Shown here in pieces: positions 28,783-37,547 of a DNA stretch of 64,000 bases (positions are counted from its first letter, which is position 1; every line of letters starts with the position of its first letter). The position numbers and the translations under genes are program-made. Below the pieces are notes generated by a model, which had not been told where the DNA came from, searched no databases, and saw nothing but the letters and a program-made list of their open reading frames with translations. This stretch comes from Desulfovibrio sp. JC022 (GTDB lineage Bacteria; Desulfobacterota; Desulfovibrionia; Desulfovibrionales; Desulfovibrionaceae): assembly GCF_010470665.1 (NCBI RefSeq), contig NZ_VOPZ01000009.1, positions 62,001-126,000 of the forward strand, written 5' to 3'.

Positions 28783-29958
28783 ATGGCCACTACCTTTGAA
28801 GTCAACAAGACAATCAGTGAAATCAATGAACGAATCAAAAAAGGTAAGGCTGTAGTCGTCAATGCTGAAGAAATGGTCGAAATCGTCCGTTCCAAAGGCA
28901 AGGTTGAAGCAGCCAAAGAGATAGATGTTGTTACCACCGGGACTTTTTCTCCCATGTGCTCTTCCGGTATGTTTTTCAATATCGGGCAGGTTCCGCCGCT
29001 GATGAAGACTTCACAGGTCTGGCTGAACAATGTTCCCGCTTACGCCGGTCTGGCGGCTGTGGATTCCTACATCGGCGTTACCGAGCCTTCTGAAGACGAT
29101 CCTTTGAACAAAGTCCATCCCGGACGTTTTGCTTACGGCGGCGGGCATGTCATTGAAGATCTCATTGCCGGGAAAACAGTGCGTCTCAAAGCCAAAGCTT
29201 ACGGTACAGATTGTTATCCCCGCCGGGAAATTGAAAAAGATGTTTCTCTCAAGGATCTCAAGGACGTGACCATCCTCAATCCGCGCAATTGTTACCAGAA
29301 CTACAATGCCGCGGTGAACATGACCAGCAGGACTGTCTACACCTACATGGGACCTCTCAAGCCCAATCAGCGCAATGTCAACTTTGCCACTGCCGGGCAG
29401 CTTTCCCCGCTTTTTAACGATCCTTATCTGCGTACCATCGGCATGGGCACACGAATTTTTCTTGCCGGGGCCAAAGGTTACGTCATCGGGGCCGGAACAC
29501 AGCATGTTAAGAGTCCGCAGCGTAATGAACGCGGTATCCCGTTGACTCCCTCTGGAACACTCATGCTTAAGAGTGATAATGTAACTGAAATGGATTCACG
29601 CTATTTTCGCGGCCTCAGTTTCCCCGGATACGGCACTACCGCATCAGTTGGTGTAGGTATTCCCATTCCCATCCTGAACGAGGAAATGGCCTGGTTTACC
29701 GGCGTATCCGACGCTGATATCCAGATGCCGGTCAAGGATTACGGTTACGATTACCCCAACGGCGTAGGTAATATCCTCGCCCACGTGACTCTTGAAGAGC
29801 TCAAGTCCGGTTCCATCAACCTGAACGGCAAGGATATTCCCACCGTTCCGTTGACCAGTCATTCAATTTCCCTTGAAATTGCAGACAAGCTCAAGGATTG
29901 GATCCAGAAAGGCGATTTCTTGCTGACCCAGCCTGTAGAAGAAATCGAGTCTGAATAA
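28783..29958 (+). CDS. Homocysteine biosynthesis protein (COG1900/DUF39 family)
   Basis: 391 residues. COG1900 proteins are implicated in a route that makes homocysteine from aspartate semialdehyde and sulfide in methanogens and sulfate-reducing bacteria, which lack the usual O-acyl-homoserine path. Visible features: KTISEINERIKKGKAVVVNA at the start, the conserved TTGTFSPMCSSGMFFNIGQV (residues about 51-70; the CSSG cysteine is a likely functional residue) and KSPQRNERGIPLTPSGTLML. No CBS or ferredoxin domain is fused here; in other genomes a ferredoxin partner is nearby, but not in this window. GGAG lies before the ATG. Own terminator at 29989. Confidence 0.88.
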   Translation: MATTFEVNKTISEINERIKKGKAVVVNAEEMVEIVRSKGKVEAAKEIDVVTTGTFSPMCSSGMFFNIGQVPPLMKTSQVWLNNVPAYAGLAAVDSYIGVTEPSEDDPLNKVHPGRFAYGGGHVIEDLIAGKTVRLKAKAYGTDCYPRREIEKDVSLKDLKDVTILNPRNCYQNYNAAVNMTSRTVYTYMGPLKPNQRNVNFATAGQLSPLFNDPYLRTIGMGTRIFLAGAKGYVIGAGTQHVKSPQRNERGIPLTPSGTLMLKSDNVTEMDSRYFRGLSFPGYGTTASVGVGIPIPILNEEMAWFTGVSDADIQMPVKDYGYDYPNGVGNILAHVTLEELKSGSINLNGKDIPTVPLTSHSISLEIADKLKDWIQKGDFLLTQPVEEIESE

Positions 29959-29988
29959 ATAATTTCAATAAATAATTGTGCTTAATCA

Positions 29989-30022
29989 ATCCGGCAGAAA
30001 AATCTTTCTGCCGGATTTTTTT
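29989..30022 (+). terminator. Terminator of the homocysteine-biosynthesis gene
   Basis: Perfect 12-bp stem (29989-30000 with 30005-30016), 4-nt loop, followed by six T residues. Confidence 0.93.
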
Positions 30023-30034
30023 GAAAAGGAACAT

Positions 30035-30913
30035 ATGAACACCAAAAGTTTTAAAGCTGATATTTTATTGCTTATCACTGCAATTATCTGGGGTGCTGCT
30101 TTTGTGGCCCAGCGGGTGGGTATGGATTACATGGGACCGCTTACTTTTAATGCGGTCCGTTTTGCACTTGGTGCTGCGGCGTTGATTCCGCTGATTCAAC
30201 GCATAGACCGCGAAAAGAAGAAAGACGGTACTTATCAGGAAGTGGATAAGAGAAGTTTTTTTAAGGGCAGTCTGATTGCGGGTGGGGCATTATTTTTAGG
30301 TGCAACTTTTCAGCAGTGGGGGCTTGTTTATACTACGGCCGGTAATGCAGGATTCATCACCGGATTGTATGTTGTTTTTGTTCCCATTATGGGATTATTT
30401 TTCAAGCAGAAAACTGGGTTGCCCACTTGGATAGGGGCGGTGCTGGCGGTAATCGGTATGTATTTGCTTTCTGTTAACGAAAGCTTTCATATTGAAATGG
30501 GAGATCTACTTGTCTTAGTTTGTGCGGTCTTTTTTGCCGGGCATGTTGTTGTGATTTCCCTGTTGGCAACCAAGGTGGATCCGGTAAAGTTTGCGGTCGG
30601 GCAGTTCGTAGCCTGTTCTGTTTTTAGTTTTATCGGTGCGTTCGCGTTTGAAACCATGACATTTGCAGGTATTTGGGCAGGAATTGTACCAATCCTTTAC
30701 GGCGGCCTTATGTCTGTCGGGGTAGCCTATACTTTGCAGGTTGTGGGCCAGCAGGAAGCAAAGCCTGCGCACGCGGCAATTATTCTCAGTCTGGAATCAG
30801 TTTTCGCGGCTCTAGCCGGGTGGCTGATGCTTGGTGAGCTTTTGACAACGCAGGGCTTGATCGGTTGCGGGTTGATGCTTTGCGGGATGTTGCTATCGCA
30901 GATTAAGTCGTAG
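30035..30913 (+). CDS. EamA-family (DMT) transporter
   Basis: About 292 residues with ten hydrophobic helices in two EamA repeats (LLITAIIWGAAFVAQRVGMD in the first; LVLVCAVFFAGHVVVISLLA in the second), the drug/metabolite exporter fold. The final helices carry the usual ESVFAALAGWLMLGE motif. I start at the ATG of MNTKSFKAD (30035) because AAGGA lies 4 nt before it; the frame extends upstream through the preceding terminator. Substrate unknown; family members export amino acids, metabolites or drugs. Confidence 0.9.
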   Translation: MNTKSFKADILLLITAIIWGAAFVAQRVGMDYMGPLTFNAVRFALGAAALIPLIQRIDREKKKDGTYQEVDKRSFFKGSLIAGGALFLGATFQQWGLVYTTAGNAGFITGLYVVFVPIMGLFFKQKTGLPTWIGAVLAVIGMYLLSVNESFHIEMGDLLVLVCAVFFAGHVVVISLLATKVDPVKFAVGQFVACSVFSFIGAFAFETMTFAGIWAGIVPILYGGLMSVGVAYTLQVVGQQEAKPAHAAIILSLESVFAALAGWLMLGELLTTQGLIGCGLMLCGMLLSQIKS

Positions 30914-30914
30914 T

Positions 30915-30950
30915 AAAAAGGGGTGATGTTCATGAACATCACCCCTTTTT
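30915..30950. terminator. Perfect 36-bp palindromic terminator between convergent genes
   Basis: Positions 30915-30950 are fully self-complementary, with A-run and T-run ends; both the DMT gene and the convergent flavoprotein gene stop within 3 bp of it. Confidence 0.93.
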
Positions 30951-32093
30951 TTAATCCCATTTTTTCTTCATTAAAAACTTATACGACCGTACCCCGTGAA
31001 CCATGTCGGCCAATATTCTGGGCATGGATTTGAACATCATCTTAAATGACATATGTTTTAAGAGCGGCTGGGAATAGAACAGAGTCCAGCGCAAACGGTT
31101 GGAGTAGCGCAGCTCTGGGAATACGTACTTTTCCAGACGTTCAAGGTAGAATTTTTCAGGGGCTTTGTTTTCAGTAATTCCGCGAGCTATGGATTCAGCG
31201 GCGTAGCGTCCGGTCTGGATGGCGTAGAAGATGCCTTCGCCGAAGAGCGGTTCGACTAGGCCGGCAGCATCTCCGGCAAGGATGGTCCGTCCGAAGCAGG
31301 GATTCTCCATGAAATTTCCGTATGGCAGAGGATAACCCTGCATATGTAGGGATTCCGGGTCGGTAATGCCTTGAGTGCGCAGGAAATCCATATATGTTTT
31401 TTTGAAATCAGTGGTGCAGCGTTTGAGCGCGCCGATTCCGGTGACAACTTTTCCTTTGGCGGGAAAAACCCAGATATACCCGGCGCGGAGATGTCCGATG
31501 TAAAGTTCCGGCTTGGTGACCTTGCGCGGGAAATCCTTTTCATCAAAAATGATCTCAATGGTCGAGGCCATATCATCACGCCATTTTTTCTTATCATATG
31601 GCACGGAGCGGCGGATGGTGGAATGTACCCCGTCTGCACCGATGAGGTATTTTCCCTTGAAAATTCGGTTTGATGCGGTTTTTACTTCCGCGTCCTGATA
31701 GTTGCACGATTTTATTTCTTCGCCGGTGAAAATGTGCGCTCCGGCATTTGCGGCTTTTTGCAGAAGGAAGTAATCAAAATCCACCCGGTCCACAAAGCGG
31801 AAGGGGATGGATGACTGCGCATCGCGGATATTATGGTCCCGGTAATTGATGGAATATTCGGGCGATTCAAAGTTGATGATTCCTTTTTTTGTAAGGCAAT
31901 CAACGTCGCAGTTAAATATTTTGTTTAATACTTCAGTAGCCTTATAGGTTAAAAGTCCACCACAAAGTTTTTTTCTGGGGAACTCGGCCTTATCGATCAA
32001 AGCTACTTTGAAACCTTTGCCAGCAAGGATACAGGCGGCAGTAGAGCCGGTAGGGCCTCCTCCTGCAATAATTACATCAAATTTACCGGACAC
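30951..32093 (-). CDS. Geranylgeranyl-reductase-family FAD-dependent oxidoreductase
   Basis: About 380 residues with an N-terminal FAD-binding Rossmann motif (DVIIAGGGPTGSTAACILAG), the GGR-family KLCGGLLT segment (residues about 42-49), and the second FAD motif GRTILAGDAAGLVEPLFGEG (about 270-290). GGR relatives reduce polyprenyl chains of lipids, quinones or chlorophyll precursors; the substrate here cannot be read. I choose the GTG of MSGKFDV (32093), with AGGAG 5 nt before it, over a GTG eight codons upstream that lacks one. The basic C-terminus (RSYKFLMKKKWD) may contact the membrane. Confidence 0.85.
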   Translation of the reverse strand: MSGKFDVIIAGGGPTGSTAACILAGKGFKVALIDKAEFPRKKLCGGLLTYKATEVLNKIFNCDVDCLTKKGIINFESPEYSINYRDHNIRDAQSSIPFRFVDRVDFDYFLLQKAANAGAHIFTGEEIKSCNYQDAEVKTASNRIFKGKYLIGADGVHSTIRRSVPYDKKKWRDDMASTIEIIFDEKDFPRKVTKPELYIGHLRAGYIWVFPAKGKVVTGIGALKRCTTDFKKTYMDFLRTQGITDPESLHMQGYPLPYGNFMENPCFGRTILAGDAAGLVEPLFGEGIFYAIQTGRYAAESIARGITENKAPEKFYLERLEKYVFPELRYSNRLRWTLFYSQPLLKHMSFKMMFKSMPRILADMVHGVRSYKFLMKKKWD

Positions 32094-32204
32094 ATTGACT
32101 CCTGAAAAACTGTTCACAACCGGAATATCTGCTTGATTAAGTTATGATTTCATATCGGTTCAAGACCACTTGGGCAAGCAAGACCGTACAAAACTTATCG
32201 GAAT

Positions 32205-32879
32205 ATGAAAAAAATAGAAGCAATAATTTTTGATTTTGACGGCACATTGGCCGAGTTGAACATTGATTTCGATGAGATGAAGAAAAGATTAAAGGCCTTG
32301 GGGAGTGCTTTTCTTCATCCTTTGCCGGAAAATGATGTTCCGGCCCTTGAGTGGGTGGATTTCATAGCCGACTGTCTTTCCGAAGATGACCCGGATCTGG
32401 GAAAAGAATTCCATACCCGCTGCCGCTTTTTGATTATCACCATGGAAGTGGAAGCGGCCCGTAACGGAAAGCTTTTTCCGTTCACCTGCGATATCCTTAA
32501 CGGTTTGCGCGATTCCGGAATCAAAACCGGGATCATCACTCGCAATACCGCTTCAGCCGTGCGGGAACTTGTCCCGGAAATCAACGACATTTCCGGTTGT
32601 TTTCTTTCCCGTGAAGATGTTCAAAACGTCAAACCGCACCCGGAGCACTTATTCAAGGCTCTGGAAAAAATCGGGGTGGATGCATCAAACGCACTTATGG
32701 TCGGTGATCATCCCATGGATATTGAAACAGGGAAGCGGGCTGGAGCTATGACCGCCGGAGTAGCAACAGGGCGTATGTCCGTAGAAGAACTTCAGAAAGC
32801 AGACCCGGATTTCGTAGCTGCAAATTGTGCAGAACTTATGCAACTACTTGAAAAAGAAGGTTTAGTTATAAACAGTTAG
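32205..32879 (+). CDS. HAD-superfamily hydrolase, phosphoglycolate-phosphatase-like
   Basis: 224 residues. HAD motifs are in order: motif I DFDGTL (nucleophile D10 and D12), motif II threonine in TGIITRNT, motif III lysine in VKPHPEHLFKALEKIG, motif IV MVGDHPMDIETGKRAG. A helical cap domain (about 20-85) follows motif I. Most likely a small-molecule phosphatase; phosphoglycolate or pyrophosphate are common substrates in this subfamily but are not shown. Single gene with a large terminator downstream. Confidence 0.9.
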   Translation: MKKIEAIIFDFDGTLAELNIDFDEMKKRLKALGSAFLHPLPENDVPALEWVDFIADCLSEDDPDLGKEFHTRCRFLIITMEVEAARNGKLFPFTCDILNGLRDSGIKTGIITRNTASAVRELVPEINDISGCFLSREDVQNVKPHPEHLFKALEKIGVDASNALMVGDHPMDIETGKRAGAMTAGVATGRMSVEELQKADPDFVAANCAELMQLLEKEGLVINS

Positions 32880-32890
32880 TAGTTGGAAAT

Positions 32891-32947
32891 TGTTCAAAAC
32901 AAAAGGGCGCAGTATCGATGAAGATACTGCGCCCTATGTTTTGAACA
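32891..32947. terminator. Large bidirectional terminator
   Basis: 13-bp perfect GC-rich stem (32904-32916 with 32923-32935) inside an outer inverted pair (TGTTCAAAAC and GTTTTGAACA, 32891-32900 and 32938-32947), between convergent genes. Confidence 0.9.
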
Positions 32948-32958
32948 TATTTATTATG

Positions 32959-34062
32959 CTAAATAGTAACCAGCTTGTAGTTCCGTGACCCCAGTCCGAT
33001 CTCTTCGGCATACTTGAGGCCGAAAGAGTCCGGTGTATCCGGGGTGAGGGCTTTGAACTTGTCATCACCCTGACTGAGCCCATCGGGAAGCCTGCTGGGA
33101 TAAAGCGGCGGTGCCGAGTTGATCATATCCAGAGAGGCCTGATCAATAGCAACAGGGTCGGATGAGATCATAACCCCGAGATCGGGACAGATGGGCGCAT
33201 CGCTGTAGCCGTGGCAATCACAGTCCGGGGTGATGTTCATAAGAAAGTTGATGTGCATGGCCGGACGTTTGAGCTGGTCCAGAATAGCTTTATTGTACTC
33301 GATGAGCCTTTTGGTGAAAATTTCCACATCGCTTTTCCAGTCGATGGAAATGGCACCATATCGACAGGAAAGGAAGCAGCGTCCGCATCCGGTGCATTTA
33401 CCACCCATTATGATCTTACCGTCATCGTCAAGATCGAGTGCCTTGGCTGCACATTCAGTGATACAGACCCCGCATCCGGTGCACTTTTCAGGATGCAGAT
33501 GAGGTGCGGTTGAGACATGAACATGCATTTTCCCTTTCTTGGAAGCACAGCCCATGCCGATGTTTTTGATGGCCCCGCCGTATCCGGCCAGCCCGTGTCC
33601 TTTGACATGGTTTAGGGTAACCATCATGTCCGTTTCCATGAACATGCCAGCTACGTAGGCTTCAGAAATATGTTTTCCTGCATAAGGGATGGTTGTTTCG
33701 TATTCCCCGCGCAGTCCGTCAGCAAACATAACCGGAGCACCGACAATATTGGGATCGTAACCGTGACGGGCAGCAAGTAAGCCATGGGAAACCGATTCTC
33801 CGCGGTCACCTACATAAAGGGTGCTGGTATCGGTAAAGAAAGGTTTTGCACCTGCTTTTTTCAGGAAATCCACGATGGGACGCAGGTTTAGGGCGTTCAG
33901 GTATCCGGTATTACCGCTTTCCCCGAAATGGACTTTCAGGGCCACCAGATTGCCCGGATCAATGATGGCGTTCAAGCCGGACTGCTTGAGCAGTTTTTTC
34001 ATTCTTAAGGCGTGTGGAGATTTACGTGTGGTGCGTAAATTCCAAAAATATACTTTAGACAT
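32959..34062 (-). CDS. DUF362-domain protein with two 4Fe-4S clusters
   Basis: 367 residues. DUF362 (N- and C-terminal parts: KVHFGESGNTGYLN, FFTDTSTLYVG, NHVKGHGLAGYGGAIKNIGMG) with a central ferredoxin insert of two 4Fe-4S motifs (CTGCGVCITEC and CTGCGRCFLSC, residues about 198-235). DUF362 proteins are common in anaerobes and act in electron transfer whose partners are generally unknown. No signal peptide. It stands alone on the minus strand between a terminator and the epimerase-type gene. Confidence 0.88.
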   Translation of the reverse strand: MSKVYFWNLRTTRKSPHALRMKKLLKQSGLNAIIDPGNLVALKVHFGESGNTGYLNALNLRPIVDFLKKAGAKPFFTDTSTLYVGDRGESVSHGLLAARHGYDPNIVGAPVMFADGLRGEYETTIPYAGKHISEAYVAGMFMETDMMVTLNHVKGHGLAGYGGAIKNIGMGCASKKGKMHVHVSTAPHLHPEKCTGCGVCITECAAKALDLDDDGKIIMGGKCTGCGRCFLSCRYGAISIDWKSDVEIFTKRLIEYNKAILDQLKRPAMHINFLMNITPDCDCHGYSDAPICPDLGVMISSDPVAIDQASLDMINSAPPLYPSRLPDGLSQGDDKFKALTPDTPDSFGLKYAEEIGLGSRNYKLVTI

Positions 34063-34241
34063 ATCACTTCCCCTTATGTTGCCGAAAATGTGTAAGAGCT
34101 TTCCCTGACTGCTTTTAGCGGCATTAAAGTATAGCCTACTTTAAAGATTGTCTATTTTAAAGAGTAGTCTTGCAGTTAAAAATTATGCAAAAATGAGCGG
34201 GTAGCTTTCAGCTTCCAGTTGATTTATAAAGCTAGGAGCAA

Positions 34242-34283
34242 ATGATGTTGGTTAGAAGAGAAATAGAATATTCAGGAGCTTGA
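34242..34283 (+). CDS. Possible 13-residue leader peptide upstream of the UDP-sugar enzyme gene
   Basis: A 13-codon frame ([13 protein letters not shown]) preceded by a good AGGAG (34234-34238) and ending 2 nt before the next ATG (TGAAAATG). Such an arrangement lets ribosomes finishing the leader re-initiate at the downstream gene. The second gene's own AGGAG lies within the leader. Too short to support on coding content; the claim rests on position and ribosome-binding site. Confidence 0.3.
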   Translation: MMLVRREIEYSGA

Positions 34284-34285
34284 AA

Positions 34286-35245
34286 ATGCATTTACTGAAA
34301 AGGGTTTTGGTAACTGGCGGAGCCGGATTTCTGGGGGCGCACCTTTGTGAACGGCTGCTTGATGAGGGCTGTGATGTTATCTGTGTTGATAACTTTTTTA
34401 CCGGGACAAAATCAAACGTTACCCATTTGCTTGGCAATCCTAATTTTGAAATAATTCGCCATGATGTAACTTTTCCGCTCTATCTGGAAATTGATGAAAT
34501 TTATAATCTGGCCTGCCCTGCTTCACCTATTCACTACCAGCATGATCCGGTGCAGACCACCAAGACTTCCGTACACGGTGCAATCAACATGCTCGGCCTA
34601 GCCAAGCGTACCAGAGCGAAAATTTTTCAGGCATCAACATCCGAAGTCTACGGTGACCCGCAAGTGCATCCTCAGCCGGAAAGTTACGTTGGCAGCGTAA
34701 ATCCCATCGGCCCTCGCTCCTGTTACGATGAGGGTAAACGTTGCGCTGAAACCCTGTTTTTCGATTACTACCGTCAGCATCGGGTGAATATTAAAGTTGC
34801 CCGCATCTTCAATACCTATGGTCCAAAAATGCATCCCAATGATGGTCGTGTGGTTTCAAACTTTATCACTCAAGCCCTGCTCGGCAAATCGATCACCATT
34901 TACGGAGACGGCTCCCAGACCCGTTCATTTTGCTATGTCGATGACATGATAGAAGGGTTTCTCTCCCTGATGGATACACCGGACGAAGTGACAGGTCCCA
35001 TGAACCTCGGTAACCCGACAGAATTTTCAATCCGCGAGCTGGCTGAGAAAGTAATTGAACTCACCGGATCAAAATCAGAACTTATCTACAAGCCGCTGCC
35101 CGGAGATGATCCCAAGCAGCGCAAGCCCGATATTACCAAAGCGAAAGAATTAGGTTGGGCACCGACCATTCAGCTGGAAAAAGGTCTGGTCAGTACAATT
35201 GAATATTTTAAGACTCTGGATTTAGAAGCAATATTTCAGAAGTAG
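34286..35245 (+). CDS. UDP-glucuronate decarboxylase-like NAD-dependent epimerase/dehydratase
   Basis: About 319 residues of the extended short-chain dehydrogenase family. Rossmann motif GGAGFLG (11-17), catalytic SDR residues TSE (118-120) and YDEGK (Y147, K151). The sequence around [28 protein letters not shown] and [14 protein letters not shown] is typical of UDP-xylose synthases, which convert UDP-glucuronate to UDP-xylose for surface polysaccharides. The start at 34286 is chosen over a TTG two codons before it because AGGAG is 7 nt upstream. Preceded by a possible leader peptide; followed by a strong terminator. Confidence 0.88.
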   Translation: MHLLKRVLVTGGAGFLGAHLCERLLDEGCDVICVDNFFTGTKSNVTHLLGNPNFEIIRHDVTFPLYLEIDEIYNLACPASPIHYQHDPVQTTKTSVHGAINMLGLAKRTRAKIFQASTSEVYGDPQVHPQPESYVGSVNPIGPRSCYDEGKRCAETLFFDYYRQHRVNIKVARIFNTYGPKMHPNDGRVVSNFITQALLGKSITIYGDGSQTRSFCYVDDMIEGFLSLMDTPDEVTGPMNLGNPTEFSIRELAEKVIELTGSKSELIYKPLPGDDPKQRKPDITKAKELGWAPTIQLEKGLVSTIEYFKTLDLEAIFQK

Positions 35246-35272
35246 ATGCTGGAAGACCGGAGGCATAAAAAC

Positions 35273-35313
35273 AAGACGGGCGGCCTGTTTGTGGTTAACA
35301 GGTCGCCCGTCTT
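35273..35313 (+). terminator. Terminator after the UDP-sugar enzyme gene
   Basis: 17-nt arms (35273-35289 with 35297-35313), one mismatch and a 7-nt loop. T-run is weak, but the stem is long and GC-rich. Confidence 0.75.
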
Positions 35314-35335
35314 GGCAATCTTAAGAATCTCATCA

Positions 35336-35432
35336 ATCCGGGTTCATCCACAACCCGGATATTCGGGAGGTTTTACCCCTTTCAGGAAAAGGGTTTAAAA
35401 CCGACAGCGGAAACATCCAGAACCGCTGCCGG
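35336..35432 (-). terminator. Hairpin cluster after gap (terminator region)
   Basis: Two hairpins: 35336-35344 with 35352-35360 (9 bp), and 35401-35410 with 35423-35432 (10 bp, one mismatch) which, read on the minus strand after gap, is followed by GGTTTTAAACCC. The latter is the probable gap terminator. Confidence 0.6.
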
Positions 35433-35473
35433 CCTTTAATACTGTAATTAGGTCAGCATCCTAGGATAAACCC

Positions 35474-36493
35474 TTAGATACCGCACTTAGCCATGTAGTC
35501 GATCAGGTCGGCCAGACGGCAGGAGTAACCCCATTCGTTGTCGTACCATGCGTAAACCTTGGCAAGGTTACCGCCCTGTACAACGGTGAAATCCGCTTCG
35601 ACGATACCGGAACGGGGATCGGCGAGGAAATCGGAGGAAACAAGAGGAGCTTCAGAGTAGCCCATGATTCCGTTGAGTTCACCTTCAGCAGCCGCTTTCA
35701 GGGTAGCCTTGAGTTCTTCGGTGGTTGTGTCTTTCTTAAGCACAGCAACGAAGTCAACAAGGGAAACGGTAGGTGTTGGTACACGCACGGAGTAACCTTC
35801 GAAACGGCCTGCCATTTCGGGGATTACCAGAGCAACAGCTTTGGCCGCACCGGTGGAGGTGGGGATCATGTTGCAAGCAGCAGCACGGGCGCGACGCAGG
35901 TCCTTATGGGGCTGGTCGAGAATGCGCTGATCGTTGGTGTACGCGTGAACAGTGGTCATCACACCTTTATCAATACCGAACTTCTCGTGCATGGTCTTAA
36001 CGATAGGCGCGAGGCAGTTAGTGGTACAAGACGCGTTGGAAATAATGGTGTGCTTTGCAGGATCGTAGTCCTTGTGGTTAACACCCATTACAACAGTGAT
36101 GTCTTCTTCCTTTGCAGGAGCGGAGATAACAACTTTTTTTGCGCCGCCTTCAAGGTGCTGGGCAGCGGTAGGACCGGTTCTGAAAATACCGGTACACTCG
36201 ATAACGATATCTACACCGCACTCACCCCAGGGGATGCGGCGGGGATCACGTTCTGCGAAGTTTTTGATGGTGTAGTCGGAACCGATGTACATGGTGGTTC
36301 CTTCTACTTTTACTTCTGCGGGAAATTTACCGTAGTTGGTGTCGCGTGCAAAAAGAGCGGAGTTTGTTTCAATATCGAAAAGGTCGTTGATAGCAACAAC
36401 TTCAACAGTGTCGCGATGTCTTTCCCAGATGGTCTTAAGAACCTGACGGCCGATACGGCCGAAACCGTTAATACCTACTTTTACTTTACTCAT
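35474..36493 (-). CDS. gap: Glyceraldehyde-3-phosphate dehydrogenase (NAD-dependent, type I)
   Basis: Central glycolytic/gluconeogenic enzyme, 339 residues. NAD fold INGFGRIGRQ at the start, catalytic cysteine C156 in SNASCTTNC with the partner histidine in THAYT, and the type-I core (KAVALVIPE). I start at the ATG of MSKVKVGING (36493), where AGGAA precedes it; the open frame extends 25 codons upstream into the gap after the GAF gene. It is the second gene of an operon whose first gene encodes a GAF-domain protein, an unusual partner for this enzyme. Confidence 0.96.
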   Translation of the reverse strand: MSKVKVGINGFGRIGRQVLKTIWERHRDTVEVVAINDLFDIETNSALFARDTNYGKFPAEVKVEGTTMYIGSDYTIKNFAERDPRRIPWGECGVDIVIECTGIFRTGPTAAQHLEGGAKKVVISAPAKEEDITVVMGVNHKDYDPAKHTIISNASCTTNCLAPIVKTMHEKFGIDKGVMTTVHAYTNDQRILDQPHKDLRRARAAACNMIPTSTGAAKAVALVIPEMAGRFEGYSVRVPTPTVSLVDFVAVLKKDTTTEELKATLKAAAEGELNGIMGYSEAPLVSSDFLADPRSGIVEADFTVVQGGNLAKVYAWYDNEWGYSCRLADLIDYMAKCGI

Positions 36494-36518
36494 TATAAAT
36501 TCCTTATATTCACACGTC

Positions 36519-37079
36519 TTACAGATCGTCGACGCGGTAGATGTAATCGTTTGCCAGTTCGCTTGCACGCTTCAGTGCGCTGTACATGCGGGCATTTTCA
36601 AGAGCGAGACCGGAGAGGTCGGCAACGCATTTGAGAAAGTCCAGTTCTTCTTCGGAAAATTCGCGGAGCTCAGCGGAGTATACGCGCAGAACACCGATTA
36701 CTTTTTCGCCGCGTGCAGTCAGAGGAACAACTACCAGAGAGCAAAGACCTTCTTCAGCAGCCTGCTCGGGATACTGGAAACGGTCATCCTTTCTTACATC
36801 GGGAATGGATACGATCTTACCTTCAAGAACTTCCTGATCCAGACGGCTCTTGGAAACCTCAACAGGACCTTTCTTTTCGTAACGTTCGCTCAGACCGTAG
36901 GATGCGTCCGCTTTAAGGGTTTCACCCTTGCGGTCGAGAAGTCTGATAAAACAACCTTTCAGTTCCATTTCAGTTGCCACTTTCTCGGCAATGCTGTGCA
37001 GAACTTTTTCAGGTTCCAGGCTGGAGTTAACAGCTCTGGTGATTTCAAAAATTGCTTTGTAGAGTCTGGTTACACCCAT
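36519..37079 (-). CDS. GAF-domain protein co-transcribed with gap
   Basis: 186 residues, essentially one GAF domain (about 25-165: IAEKVATEMELKGCFIRLLD, then LCSLVVVPLTARGEKVIGVL). GAF domains bind small ligands such as cyclic nucleotides or haem, or sense redox. There is no fused output domain, so it may act by protein contact. It lies 26 bp upstream of the gap start and reads in the same direction, with no terminator between, so it should be made with GAPDH. Function not recognised. Confidence 0.8.
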   Translation of the reverse strand: MGVTRLYKAIFEITRAVNSSLEPEKVLHSIAEKVATEMELKGCFIRLLDRKGETLKADASYGLSERYEKKGPVEVSKSRLDQEVLEGKIVSIPDVRKDDRFQYPEQAAEEGLCSLVVVPLTARGEKVIGVLRVYSAELREFSEEELDFLKCVADLSGLALENARMYSALKRASELANDYIYRVDDL

Positions 37080-37547
37080 TTCTCATACCTGCCTTGTTTA
37101 TGTTTAACCGAAAGGACCGCTAAAAGGGCGGACCTGCGTATCAAGTTCTGGGTTAAATGCTTTCTAACAGATTTGAAAACATTTTGCATGTAAAAAATGA
37201 CCACTTTCTTACATTTTTATGTTTTTTGCACCTAAACGATTTTCGTTTATGAAAATTTTGTTCGCTTTTGTTGTGAATCACAACCCCGCAGTTATTTATA
37301 AATTAAATAAAATTAAAGACCTTGAAAGCATTGCAGATTCGCAATTTCACATCAAGTACGATTAGAAAATTTATTCAATAAAAAAACTGATCCGGGCAAG
37401 GGAGAACTGAATTGAGATAGGTTCGGTTTAGAAATACCAACAAGAACCCGGAAATGAGACAGGTTCAATAATAACAGAATCCACCCTGACAGCAACCAAT
37501 AAAGGTACAAACAGGGCTCGGAAATGAAGTTCGATGAAAAGCGGCAG
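37080..37547. other. 468-bp gene-free region upstream of the GAF-gap operon
   Basis: AT-rich. It contains one perfect 15-bp palindrome (37270-37284) 191 bp before the GAF start. Two loosely related GGAAATGA-containing stretches occur near 37450 and 37520. I see no gene, RNA hairpin or strong promoter. Confidence 0.6.
37270..37284. promoter_or_regulatory. GTTGTGAATCACAAC palindrome
   Basis: Perfect 15-bp inverted repeat. Half-site TTGTGA is that of CRP/FNR and Rex proteins, but the 1-bp spacing is much shorter than theirs, so no regulator can be assigned. Confidence 0.35.

Noticed and set aside
35370-35400. TTTTACCCC...AAAAGGGTTTAAAA near the gap terminator as a further repeat copy
   Set aside because: The hairpin resembles the repeat core, but the GCCTCCGGC and GGACTCTCC flanks are missing.
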